Source of the DNA: Fremontodendron californicum
Taxonomy: Eukaryota; Streptophyta; Magnoliopsida; Malvales; Malvaceae
NCBI GenBank assembly: GCA_030761205.1
Contig: JAULJL010000005.1
Coordinates: 10,565,501-10,629,500, forward strand
Reading direction: 5' to 3'
Length of the DNA stretch: 64,000 nucleotides
Shown: positions 35,366 through 47,089 of the stretch, piece after piece
Layout: the number at the start of each line of letters is the position of its first letter
Numbering within the stretch: position 1 is the stretch's first letter
The notes under the pieces: model-generated
Told to the model about the DNA's origin: nothing
The model's database searches: none
What the model saw: only the letters and a program-made list of their open reading frames with translations
Position numbers and translations under genes: made by a program

Positions 35366-36315
35366 GTCTTCAACTATTTTATTCTTTTATTCTTTTATAT
35401 TGACTTCATTACTTAATTACTTTTAATTGTATAATATTTGTCAATTTTATGCAGATGCTGCTCCATAAGAATATTCATGAGATTTGGACTGTTTATTTCA
35501 CTTTATGTATTTGGATTACTTATTTACTTTGTGTTTGGATTGCAAATTTTTAATTTTAAGACTGTATTAGACTTTAGTTTGCGACTTCTATTTAGTTTGT
35601 AAAAGTTATATAATTAAGACAATTTATTTGTAATTTTATTTGTAATAATTATTGAATATTTTGTACTTTCTTATGATGATTTTTTATAGGAAATATATTG
35701 GATTAAATTATAAATATATAAATATTAGTAATTGAAAATATGATAAAATTTTATTTTTACTGACGCTTTGACCTCTATACTGACAGTTCATATAACAACA
35801 AAAAATGTGTAGTATACTAGTGGAGGAAAACCATCAGTAAAATTACTACAAACCGTCGTTATAGGTAAATTATATATTTTACAGTTTCATCTATACCAAC
35901 GGACGCGAAAAAAATCGGCCGGTATATGTATACCGATGGACATAATGACCGTCGGAATATGTATATTTACGTTATATATACTGACGGAAACTAAATCCGT
36001 CGGTATATCTATACCGATGGATGGCAGAGCCGTCGGTATAGGTCAAAACAAAAGGAACTAACCCAACATAGGCTATACCGACGGTAGTAACATTAGTGAC
36101 GCCTAAAACCGTCGGTATAGGTTATACATCCTATTCCAACGGCCGCTTTTTCCTTCAATATAGGTCTATACCGAGGAGGGTTTTACCGTCGCTTAAATTT
36201 TTGTCGGAATAGCCATTTTGACCGTCGGTATATGGTTTTAGGACTTTTAGCGATGAATTTTTTGGTTTTACCAACGCTTTTTGGACTGTCACTATATGAA
36301 AATTTGTTTGTAGTG
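35366..36315. other. CACTA right part: AT-rich sequence and subterminal repeats
   Basis: Bases 35450-35750 are AT-rich, and a splice-like gcag|atgctgctcc at about 35454 may be one more captured exon. From 35757 to 36300 there are many ctataccgacgg/ccgtcggtata words in both orientations, the transposase-binding zone of this CACTA. Confidence 0.7.
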
Positions 36316-36494
36316 ACACCAAGATCAGGTTTTATTTAAGGCTAAGGCCTAAGGGCATCATCCTATTATTAGGTTTAGGATCCATCACTTTTTTTTTCGT
36401 TTCCTTCTTTTCCAGGGAACCTCGGAGCCTTGCATAAATTGATTCAAACAGGTTTTCTTCTCCCAGCCGATTGCTTTTCTGCAAACAAAGACCC

Positions 36495-37034
36495 ATGGCT
36501 TCAACCATTTCCCCTTCTCACCGCCCTCTTCCCAACTTTTCCTTACCTCCAATATTTTCTCAGAACACCGCCATTAATCCAATCTCTGATCTTTTTTCTG
36601 CAACTGACCCTTCAAAGCAAAAATGGCCTAAGATTGTGCCAAAGTTTCGTATTAAGAATATAACTAAGATTTCTAATGATGCTTCCCTCACAAAGGAGGG
36701 TGATTCCTCTGACGCCGTTGGAAGGATTAATGGAAGTGAACCCAGTCCCACATTCAAAGTTGTGCCAAAGTTTCGTATTAAGAATAAAACTCAACCAACC
36801 CATGCACCGACTGATCAGCCTGTGGTTAATATTAATCATGTCCCGGCAGCTGCAAAGAAGAATCAAAAGAAGCGACGGCTCTCGGTTACGCTTTCGAGAG
36901 AAGAGATTGAAGAGGACATTGTGGCAATCGAAGCCTTGGCAGGTTTGAAGCGGTTGAGAAGGCCCAAGAAGCGAGACCAATCCTTGAACGTTGATAAGAG
37001 ACAGCTTGATCGTTTGTTTCCAGGATTAGGGTAA
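36495..37034 (+). CDS. DUF1639 family protein, single exon
   Basis: The frame from ATG 36495 (MASTISPSHRPLPNFSL) to TAA 37032-37034 encodes 179 aa. The carboxy part RLSVTLSREEIEEDIVAIEA, then a basic RRPKKR block and KRQLDRLFPGLG is the hallmark of plant DUF1639 proteins (LSxEEIEEDI...RPxKR...QLDxLFPGL). The usual terminal GLW is replaced by GLG and stop. The middle holds two copies of VPKFRIKN, encoded by identical DNA (near 36640 and 36763). The protein is Lys/Arg-rich with a likely nuclear signal and no membrane segment; the function of the family is unknown. The context of the ATG is cccATGG. The CACTA element ends only 179 bp upstream, so the promoter is either very short or partly element-derived. 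Confidence 0.88.
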   Translation: MASTISPSHRPLPNFSLPPIFSQNTAINPISDLFSATDPSKQKWPKIVPKFRIKNITKISNDASLTKEGDSSDAVGRINGSEPSPTFKVVPKFRIKNKTQPTHAPTDQPVVNINHVPAAAKKNQKKRRLSVTLSREEIEEDIVAIEALAGLKRLRRPKKRDQSLNVDKRQLDRLFPGLG

Positions 37035-37646
37035 TGCTAGCTAGGGTTCCATTAATTTGAGTTTGACTGCAAAGCGTATATAACATTGTTTGGTTACTAA
37101 GAAAACTTCAACTAAGTATATTGTTTGTTAATTTGTAAGAACATGCAGTTTCAATCTCATTTTCCGTGGCAATACTTATTTTTTTATCCATATTTAATTT
37201 CATATTATTTTTAATATTCAATTTCTTTTTATTATATAATAAAGTAATTACATGAAAATTAAAATATAATAAATAAATAAAAACATAAAAATGATCCATT
37301 TCATTGATAAAAAAAATATACTAACGTTTTACAAAATTATATACGAATTCTAAAATACTGTAAAAACAAAAAATACATATGTTACAAATTCTGAACATTC
37401 GAATAATGCGTGCAAACCAAGTTGTTCCAATGCACAATAAAAGCAACTACAAAATAGAGTAAAAAACAATTAGAATAAATACAAATAAAATTTACAAAAT
37501 AAATATAAATTTGAAATTAAACTTATTAAAAAGATCAAAGAAAGAAAAAGAAAAAAAGCCTTAGTTATTGGGACTATATGAAACATTTAAAGACTAACAC
37601 AAATCAAAATGATGAAACCAAGTAACACATCAACACAAACCATAAT
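37035..37646. other. 3' flank of the DUF1639 gene, AT-rich
   Basis: AT-rich sequence with no supported feature apart from a presumed 3' UTR in the first few hundred bases. The minus-strand ORF at 37108-37299 looks like chance. Confidence 0.5.
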
Positions 37647-38040
37647 TTACTAAATATTGTCATAAGTTCACTTTGAATGTAACGGCGTTAATTACTTGGA
37701 GTAATTTGACTGACGGAATAAAAATTTAGGTATCTAATCATGTTTTTTTCCTCTAAGTATCAAATTATAAGTACCAAATTATAAAAAGAGATATACTTCA
37801 GGAGCCAATTTACATATTAACAATTTTTTAAATATTGTCATAAGTTTCCTTTGAATTAATCACTTGGAGTCATTTGATTAACGGAAGTAATTTGATTAAA
37901 GGAATTAAAGTTTATATACCTGATCATGAATTTTTTTCTTTAAATACCAAATTATAAAAAAAGATATACTTTAAGGACCAATTTACATATTAACCATTTT
38001 CTAAATATTGTCACAAGTTCACCTTTAGTTACCTCTTTTA
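37647..38040. repeat. Degenerate tandem repeat, period about 181 bp
   Basis: The segment (c)taaatattgtca(t/c)aagtt recurs at about 37650, 37830 and 38010. Between them acttggagt(a/c)atttga, aaattataaaaa, agatatactt and ccaatttacatattaac recur in the same order. There are two full units and the start of a third. Confidence 0.8.
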
Positions 38041-39539
38041 TTGATGTGTTACTTGGAAGATAAGCTGATTTGTTTTTTTCCTGTTGAATAAGCTTCAGTG
38101 TCTATATGTAAGTCTGAAACAAAAACAATAAGCAAAATGTTGGGCGAAAATATAATGGCAATAAGATACATAATCCCGGCAGCTGAAATAAATAATAACG
38201 TTTCAAATAGGTAGCCAACATACACATTTGGGTACAATGCCAAAGTTTGGCATGCATATTGTTTTGAAAAGCACATTTATACCGACGGATTTTTTCCGTC
38301 AGCATATGTATTTGTCAGTAAATGATAATATTTTTAGTGCTATTTGATAAACAATTAGAAGAGTTATTTCATTAGGCTAACATCTTACAACTTATGTTAC
38401 ATGAATTCTTTAATAATAATTGTCGTACTCGTGTCCAACACTTTATTAGTAGGATAGGATACATAATATGTGTCTGATACTTCATCACAAAAGTGGACAC
38501 GGTCTTTATAACTGATGTAGCTAGAAAAAGGAGGAGAAGGAAAAAAGGGGAAAAAATTGATTCACCATTTTTTTGGTATATCAAACAAAACATATTTAAA
38601 TATGAATAATTTATATAAAATTATATAAACAAATATTGAAGTAAATAAACATATTTATTTATATATGGTATTGCATTATTTGTATTTATATATTTTTATT
38701 TAAGACATTGTTATATAAGGTATCCATGTATCTGTATTTAACTTTTGGATTATTTTCTACGAGTTCAAAATTTTTAAAAAAATAAATAAACCAAACACGC
38801 GTACTGTGATATCTATACCGAATCCATGTAACCTAGCTTACAACATGGGTACTTTCAAATAAATTAGGTGCTTAAAGGTTTCCTTCTTTGTTTAAAATTA
38901 AGTTCAAATATATAGAATCGAGATTTTTAGTACTATTGTATATAATCCATAATAAAACACACTTTGAAATGGCAGGAAGGATATCCTTGGTTTATAATCA
39001 ATAACTTGATTCCGTATTCGACAGGTGATACAGAATCAGCCTTTTTCTTTTTGATACTGTGATACAGTCATCTAATTAAAGGCAGAGAAAGGAGGAAAAG
39101 GTCCAATTCCTGGTGTAAATAGATGATTTTAATTAGTCCTATGATGGTTAGCTGTTTTTGTGTTCGTTACATGCAGAAAACCTTGGATATTGGCTTGAAT
39201 GTACTGTAGACCGTAGAGCCTATTTAGACAGAGAAAGGAATTTCTATATTATATCCAGGCCGATTACTAGTGATAGTTCAATAACCCAAGTGCTCGAATA
39301 AAAACTGGTCAATATTTAAAACAGAAGCAACTTGTAAGAAAATACTCAAAAAGCAGTGTTTATCTATCATCATGTTACAGGAATTGGAAAAGGAAACGAA
39401 GGTTCATACATACAGTGTTAAACTGTTAATCCTCCTAAAGTGTTCAAAACAATTCAGAAATTGAAATCTCCTTTCATTGCTGTTTCCTTTGTAGATTACA
39501 ACCAGGGGTGAAGCCAGGAATTTTATTTTGGGGGGCCGT
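38041..39539. other. Intergenic sequence with a CACTA-end scrap
   Basis: Bases about 38278-38310 read taccgacggatttttt, then ccgtcagcatatg, matching the subterminal words of the CACTA at 20003-36315 and suggesting a relic. Bases 38860-39500 look single-copy and less AT-rich, but no exon can be supported. The segment just before 39540 (aagccaggaattttatttt) resembles the TE relic near 425-645. Confidence 0.45.
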
Positions 39540-40424
39540 TAGAGGTGTTCAAATGGTCAGTTCGGTTAATAATCAAACCTAATTTCAAGTAGTCGAATTT
39601 TTATTTTCTTTAACCGTTAACCAAACTGAATAGTATAAGAGATGAATTAACCGAACTAAAATAATTTCGGTTAATTCGATCGGTTTTCGATTAATCGAAA
39701 TAAATACCCAATTTATTTTACAATTTTTTTTAATACATGCTTTTATATCCAAACCAAATGAGAAAAGAAGCTAATTGTACTCTATCCATAATAGTATGTC
39801 GCAACCTAAAAAATAACAAATATCATCGCGAAACTCTATTCGTTAAGTGTGACATTGAGGAAAAACAGAGAAAAATACGACTTAATTCCGCTTGAAATAA
39901 AATGAGGGTTCGAAAATAACCTCGAAAAAAAGATATGGAGTTACCACCAATCTTTTTTGGCTAGGTGTGATCGGCCACCTATCAAAACCGATTTTGTAAA
40001 ACATTTTAAAATTAATTAAAATATTTTTAAAACCAATTTCAAGTCTGCGTTTTTTTAACCAGAGAAATCAAAAAAGCAGGTTTGAGACCGGTTACATGTG
40101 GGGAAGGATTAGCACCCCCACAATGCCTGTATAAATGTGTTATCTCAAGTCTCGGTAAAAGGTCGATTTTGAATTTGGTATTTCAAATTAATTCCCAATT
40201 TTATATATTTGGAAAATATAGAAATTTTTATATATTTGGAAAAATTTTCGAATCATTCTCGTTTTTTTAAAGAAAGATATTCCTTTATTGATGATAATTG
40301 ATGATATCCTTCCCAGCAAACCCGGCAGAGAACTCATGAATTATTTTAACTCGGGATTATCTTTATTTTATTGAAATTATTACCTTATTTTAAAACATTT
40401 AAAAAATAAATATGAACATGTGTG

Positions 40425-40790
40425 ACATAATAAAGATGACATAGCAAAATCTAGATGATATAATACAACCTAAATGACATAATATAATTTAAATGACATA
40501 GTATATTCTAAATGACATAATATAACCTAAATGGCATAATATAATATAAATAAAATGATATAACCTAAGTGACATAAAATATTCTAAATGAAATAATATA
40601 ACCTAAGTGTCATAATATATTCTAAATAAAATGATATAACCTAAGTGACATAAAATATTCTAAATGACCTAATATAATTTAAATGACATGAAAAATCTAA
40701 ATGACGTGACATATTTTAAATAACATGGCATATTCTAAATGACATAATATAATCTAAATAACATGGCAATATAATCTTAGTGACATGAAA
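40425..40790. repeat. Short tandem array of taaatgacataatata-type words
   Basis: More than fifteen copies of (c)taaatgacat(a/g), alternating with aatata(a/t) words, at about 18-24 bp spacing. The array lies inside the long LTR-like block. Confidence 0.85.
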
Positions 40791-43239
40791 TTATATGAAA
40801 CATAACATAATATTATCATGAAATATGCATGAAAAAAAAATAACAATGCATGAACATAGTAAATCCTAAATGATGTGACAAAAATAAATGACTAAATAAA
40901 AAGCATAGGATAACATAGAATATTCACAACCATATAACAAACAATATAACACCATAAAATATAAATCAAAATAATAACATTACCATAGAAATATTCATAG
41001 CAAAAAAAAATCATATATCATATAATATGCATGAACATGGAAAATGCAATACATGAAAGTGTATTTTTTTCCTTTAAATAAGGAAATCCATATACCTAAA
41101 AGATATCCGAAATTAAATTTTCTAAAATCAAAGAATACTTTGTGATTGGTTTGAAAACAATTTTGAAAAATTTGGATGAAAATGGCACATGGCCGAAACC
41201 CCCTTTGAAAAAGACTCTATTTCCTAACTTTAAAAACCCGAACTTGACCACCCTTAACCCGAGCTTTATAAAATCATTTTTTAGGATTAAAATGGCTTAG
41301 AAATCAACCTAGGACAATAGCTAAGGTTCTAAATCAGCCCTCTCTTAATGCCATAGCCAAAACAGAAAATTATTTTTCCCTTGAATTCAAATCTGATTTT
41401 ATTGACTAGTTTTAAAACGTGATTTTTTAACCTATTTTTAAAATTTCAAAAAAATCTGAAACAATTATGGGAGACTCAGAACATGTCGAACTCTATGAGA
41501 TAACATTGGCTTAATTTTAGACTAATGATGACCTACCATAAAAATCACGAAAGTCAGAACACTAGGTGAAAATTTTGCCAAAAAACATTTTTAAGCCTTT
41601 GATAAAATCATTCAAAAATCAAAACAAAAATATTGGAGACTCCTCTAAGGACCTACAAACAGTAGCTAAAATTTCTAAAAATTTGGAAAAGGATTGCCTA
41701 ATGAAAAATAAAATCACAAAGGTAGAAAATTCAACTTGACAACTTCTTAATTATTCACAAGCATGCTCATGTGAGCTTGGCTTTGAGCCATTGATTGGCT
41801 TAAGTCAAAAATCAAGTGGTATGACATGAAATGCATGAACAAACAGCAAGTTAAATGCATGAAATACATGATTTAAGGCCTAAATGATATAGAAAATGCA
41901 TGGCATAAACAATGACCTAATGCCTAACATGAACTTGTGCATGGCAATTAATGCAACCTAGACCTAATTTGCATGAAATGCATGGCAATGCAAATGTGAC
42001 CTAGACCTAATGAAAATGCATGGCAATAACACAAACACATGGCATAATAAATCAAATACACAAAATCATGGCATAGAAATGCAAGCATGTCAACTAACAA
42101 GATGAAAATGCACACACAATGCAAGAAATCATGGGGTAGCCGAATGGACATAACAATATGTAAGAAAATTCTAGCATGACATTAACACAAACACATGACA
42201 TAGTATATACAAGACTTAAAAGGAAACATGATGCATAGGCAAGGATGTAGCTAGGCAAATACACAAACACTTAGTATGGCAAACCACAAAGCATGGACAA
42301 CTTAACATGGTGAAAACAGAAAATTAAAAATGACAAACAAAGTAAGGAGACATGAAAATACAATGATAAAATCAGCAAAAAAAAGGTAAGTAAGTAAGTA
42401 AAGAAGGTTAAAAAACAAGCTCCATATCTTGGTTATTTTTAAAAGTTAGAATATCAAAACAAGCTAGAACATCACAACCAACATGGAAAATAGATCAAAC
42501 ACAAACCATGCACAAACATAAGGCCATTTGGTCAACTCAAAAAATAGGTAAAAAAATATTTTTTTTCTTTGATTTTTTAAGAAAGCATAAGATAGGAGCT
42601 TTAGGAGGAAGTTTTAAAACATTTATTTCATGAAAGAAAATAAAATAACAATGAAAATAACAAAATCATATCAACAAAGCATGGAGGAAAACATGAAAGA
42701 AAATAGCTACCTTGCTTTAGCTTTCCAAATCAAAGAGTAGTAAGAAAAACCCTTTTTTTCCTTCTCTTTTCTTTTTCCCTTTTTTTTTCTCTCCACTTAG
42801 CTACTGCCCTCTCTATGATCAGCCCCCAAAACCAAATGAAAAATCCCAACCCCCTCAATATGTGGTAGCCGAATGGTCCTCAATGGGTGTAAGATGTTGT
42901 CATTTTTTTTCCTAGCCAATTTGATCCAAAGATCACTAATCCAAGATGCTTCAAATGTGAAATTACCACCCTTAGATTAAGTAATCAGCCCCTAACTAAT
43001 ACAGCTGTTCAAAAATATGTAGCCATCATGTTGACATCCTTCCTCTTCATGCATTGGACCATGTGGCACAATTACAAAGGCTTGATCAAAATAACTACCT
43101 TACTATCCACTTTTGGCCTTTGGATGCAAGAACTCAGCAAAAACCACTCTCCTCATGGGCTTGGCCGAATGGCCCTTCACATTATAGCCCATTCTCTAAT
43201 TTTTAAAATGCAAGAAAGGCCCTCTTCGGTTTCTTCGGT

Positions 43240-43900
43240 AAAATTATATTTTAGCCCCCAAACTAGATTAAATAGCAAACGGACTCCAAATCCAGATTTT
43301 CTTTTTCCAATACTTCCTAAATAATATAAAATTGAGTTCTTAAAGTTTTCATAATTTTTTGAGCCAATTTGCTAATTTTCCCGGATTGTTCTTCCAAAAT
43401 TGCCCTTTAGTGCACCCGAACTTTTACCATTTTTTAAACGAGCTCCAATTATGGATTTTTATTTGCCAATCTCTTCGAAATAATTTAAAATTGAGATCTG
43501 AAAGTTTTCATAATTTTCTGAGCTCATTTGCTATTTTTTCGGGATTTATTTTCTGGAATTTCAGCTTAGTGGGCCCGAAATTTTCCATTTTTGTAAACGA
43601 GCTCCGAATCCGGATTTTTCTTCGCCAATCTCTTCCAAATAATTTAATATTGAGATCTGTAAGTTTTGGTAATTTTTCGAGCTCATTTGCTATTTTTTCA
43701 AGATTTATCTTCTAGAATTTCAGCTTAGTAGGCCCGAAATTTGCTATTTTGCAAACGAGCTCCGATTCTGGATTTTTCTTCGCCAATCTCTTCCAAATGT
43801 CATAATATTGAGATCTGAAAGTTTTGGTAATTTTCCGAGCTCATTTTCTATTTTTTTCGAATTTTTAAAATTTGCCCTTTAACCTCCAAAGCTTCGGTTT
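43240..43900. repeat. Four-unit tandem repeat, period about 159 bp
   Basis: The word ttgaga(t)tctgaaagtttt recurs at 43332, 43491, 43650 and 43808. Each is followed by gagctcatttgctattttt, then gggcccgaaat, aaacgagctcc and cgccaatctcttcc in the same order. It lies inside the long LTR-like block. Confidence 0.9.
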
Positions 43901-44484
43901 TGCTCAAAACATGTCCGATTTTCATATTTTATTTTTCCAGGCCTTTTTTATATATTGAATTGGAGTTTTTCTGAAAACGCCCAATTTTTACGATCAAATT
44001 CCCCTTTGATTTGATTTTTCCTTTTTTCAATATTGGGAATTTCCTCGTTTTTCTATTTTTCCTCTCATCGGCTCTTTTCTCAGAATTACTTCAAACTGAA
44101 CCTTGGGATATCTTTGTTTACTCACTCCTCATCAATTAGGGGCTTTAATTTTATTGAATCGGGCCATTTTTGTAATTTTCTCCAATTTCGCCAAAATTCA
44201 CCAAAAACCCTAATTTGCGATTTTCTTCCGAATTGACTATTTCTTTGGTTTTGCTTCCAAATGGCCTCTCCAATACCCGTAGTCATTGATTATATTCCAT
44301 TCAGAATCTCCAATTTTGACCAATTTGATCATTTAAGCACTTTCACCCAAATTTACTGAACTAGGGTTTTCTTTCCACTAAATCTCCGTAACCCATCTTC
44401 CGGACTCCATATCTCTCATTGTAGACTTCGGATTATCAAAATTCCTTCACCATTGTTCAATTAAACTTTGAATCTTGATTTTGA

Positions 44485-44570
44485 ATGAGGGTTGACTTTT
44501 TAGTTGTTGACTTTTTGAAGTTGACTTTTTTGGGGTTGACTTTTTTCAAGTTGACTTTTCATGCTTGCTT
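44485..44570. repeat. gttgacttttt mini-array
   Basis: Five copies of (g)gttgactttttt with short variable spacers. The array is close to the minus-strand start of the long LTR-like block, where a promoter region would be expected. Confidence 0.8.
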
Positions 44571-44946
44571 TCTTAAACTAAGTCTCGGAGTACCACCTAC
44601 AGGATGAGAAGAGTTTTTCTGCATTCTTAATCATCATTTTTAGAAGAAAAAAATACATGATTTAGTGGTTCGGACAAAATTAGGTGTCTACAAGTATATC
44701 CAACCACCCAACCAAAATCCAAAAGCAAAGCATAATAAAATCCAAATATCAAACATACTAAAACAACTAAAAAAACATAAAGTATTTCGATTAATATGAT
44801 TAATTCGGTTAATTTCGTTTAACCAAAAATCGAAATTTATCAAAATCCTTAACCAATCACCGAACCGAAATTTTTTTGGTTAACTGATTAACCGAATTAG
44901 ATTTCGGTCAGTTAACTCGGTTAAAATCGAATAATGAACACCCCTA

Positions 44947-45934
44947 GGGACCGCTCAATATAAACATGATTAATGTAAAATTAAAAATAACATATAAGAC
45001 AGTAATTTTGACTTATTAATGTAATTCTGATAAAAAACTGAAAGAATTAAAAAATTAAAGAAAATATAAGAAAATTTTACTACTTAATTATTTTTGTATA
45101 AGATTATAATTGTTCAACTTTCTTTAAATTTTTTTTATTACTACCATAAAAAGAAAATATTAGTTGACATACCATAATTAATATCAAGATTTTTTCATTT
45201 ATTGAGAAGAAAAATTTTTAATTTAAGGAAGTAAATATTTCAACCTAAATTCTTAGAGATCAACCCTTTTATATAGTCAATAATTTTTTTTTTTTTTTGC
45301 TTTACTTCAATTTTTATACAAAAAGGTAGCATCTCTATACTTAAAGATAGATTTTTTAGTTTGCTTCAGTTTTCAAGAAGTGTTTTACACTTTTAAAATG
45401 TCTTACGCTTTTTTAAAATTTCATGTATATATTACCTGCATTATTATTCAATTTACTCTTGCTACTTGTCTAATTAGAATATATATATTGGAATATATAT
45501 TAATAAATAATTTAATTATTAAATATACATATGATAATGATTCAATCCTAATTTTAAGATTTAAAAATTTCATCGATGATATAGAGAATAGTAAATCTTT
45601 CACACAAAAAAAAAAAAAAAATTTAAAATCTGTCCAACAATATTCTCCTAAAAGTTTTGAGTATTATTTCTTAAAGTGGTTTATAACATGAAGCATGAGG
45701 ATAGTTTAGTAATCACCTTCTACCACAAGCTTGATTACCAAAAACTGAGACTTAAGGAGCAGATTCAAGAATCTTGATCTTCTAAGTTCAACTTTATCAT
45801 ACAGAGGTTGGACTTAATTTCATATTAAATTGAATTATATACTAATATCCTAATTGTTTGGTTTTTAATTTATGATATATATATATATACACGTTGAAAA
45901 TATACATGTTCAAGAATCAAGTTATCTTTTCGAT
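44947..45934. other. AT-rich intergenic sequence
   Basis: No supported gene. The ORF at 45380-45691 is AT-driven, with low-complexity composition. A short (AT)n run lies near 45878-45892. Confidence 0.5.
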
Positions 45935-46660
45935 CTGATATTCAGGTCAGGTGTGTGATAGGATTTTATAATTCAGGTCGGTTTGGTCCGGACACTACGC
46001 AAAAACTAATCTTAGACAATATTTTTTATAGCATTTATCAAATGTTAAAAATAACGAAGGCAACACTTTGACAGCATTTTGCATATTACTGTTATATATT
46101 ATAATGGCTAATAATTAAAACATTTTAAAAAAATTTAGAAGTATTTGACATGTGTTGTTATCATTGAGGTCATATAAAAATACTTTTGGTATCATATAAA
46201 AATACTTTTGGTAACATTTATAATTGTTATCATTGAGATCTTTTGCAATAATTGAAAATATATGCAAAATGTCTTGAAAAGCTGTTATAAAGTAAAAATA
46301 ATAGCATTTTGATAAGTGTTGTTATACATATGTAAAAATGCTATTAAAAACATAAGGTTGTGGCTATATATAAAACACATGAAAAAACTCTGTTTTATCT
46401 TACAGTAGCAATTTTTTAAGTTCTCACAGCATTTCACAAATGTTGTTATATGTCAAATTTGACGTAGTAAGATTACTATTTAATTAATAAAAAAATATTT
46501 TTATTTAAATTTGATTATAAAAATATATAATTATTAATATTATTTTTTTAATATTATAATATATTTTAAATAATAGAATGGATTTTCAAACTCGACAGAT
46601 CAAGTTTGAATAAGCCAAAAAAAATTACTATTCAGATGTGATAGAGCCATTTATATAATC
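45935..46660. mobile_element. Old hAT-like relic with a nested CACTA-like MITE
   Basis: The outer sequence (ataattcaggtcggtttgg; and tttgattataaaaatatata followed by actattcag) resembles the short hATs at 49077 and 53504. Inside lies a segment from 45993 (CACTACGCAAAAACTA) to 46469 (ATTTGACGTAGTA). Its ends are imperfect inverted repeats, the flanks are gga and aga, and it carries internal tgttgtta/ataacattt-type repeats, as in a CACTA-derived MITE. Decay makes the borders approximate. Confidence 0.5.
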
Positions 46661-47089
46661 TCACAAAAAATAGTTGCAGTCGATGTAATATTGCTGTTGT
46701 GAAGGTAATTTAATTTACTTACAATTTAGTGACACACTAATTAATCTCTAAATTATTGTCTCAAATGCTATTTTATGTTGTTAGATAGAGTAATTTTTCA
46801 ATATGACATGACATTAGATTAGATTAGGGCCCAACTATCACTATCATCAATCCCTTTGTTTTATTCGGGTTCGTGGCATCCTCTCATATTTTGCCAATCT
46901 CAAATTGACAATGAATTAGTTAGAGATATTGAAGGTTTATACTTTTTTTTTTTTTTTAATTATAATTCGTGATAATCATATGAATAAAGTAATTCTTTCT
47001 CATTAAAAAAAAAGTACTGAAATTCTTTTCTAAATAAGTGAATGTGAATTAGTTTGAATAGATGAAAATGAACAAGGGGTTAAAGATAA
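46661..47089. other. AT-rich intergenic sequence
   Basis: Nothing supported apart from homopolymer T and A runs near 46940 and 47005. Confidence 0.45.

Larger units (their letters stand above)
20003..36315. mobile_element. Gene-capturing CACTA element, invaded by an LTR element and a hAT
   Basis: Left end CACTACAAACAATTTGCC and right end ...AAATTTGTTTGTAGTG form a clear CACTA-type terminal inverted repeat. The 3-bp target duplication is ACA (20000-20002 and 36316-36318). Subterminal regions (20030-20130, 32218-32690 and 35757-36300) are filled with accgacgg/ccgtcggtata words in both orientations. Without the nested LTR element and hAT, the CACTA would be about 4 kb. It holds no transposase but carries spliced fragments of an RRM protein gene (34123-35365), so it is a non-autonomous, transduplicating element. 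Confidence 0.92.
39848..44692 (-). mobile_element. Long LTR-like block (about 4.85 kb), probable solo LTR
   Basis: On the minus strand it begins TGTAGACACCTAATTTTGTC (44692) and ends ...AATGTCACA (39848). Its end zone (39950-40150) resembles the tail of the LTR at 20136-23168: gtg(a)ttggcca/cggccacctat, then gattggtgg(c/t)..ctcc, then gggggtgctaatcctt(c)cccac, all in the opposite orientation. This supports an LTR of a related Ty3/gypsy group. I saw no gag or pol and no second LTR. No convincing 5-bp target duplication was found (ttaag and agtat), so the borders or history may be more complex. Confidence 0.65.
39540..44946. mobile_element. hAT element split by a long LTR-like insertion
   Basis: The ends TAGAGGTGTTCA and TGAACACCCCTA are inverted repeats, and subterminal zones are rich in ggttaa/ttaacc and tcggttaa words. 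Flanks GGGGCCGT (39532-39539) and GGGACCGC (44947-44954) are an 8-bp duplication with two mismatches. Without the insertion at 39848-44692 the hAT is about 560 bp and has no transposase. Confidence 0.8.

Noticed and set aside
38049..38305. Hydrophobic minus-strand ORFs (for example FETLLFISAAGIMYLIAIIF)
   Set aside because: AT-rich sequence readily gives hydrophobic frames. Two overlapping frames look equally good, and no family motif or splice structure supports either.
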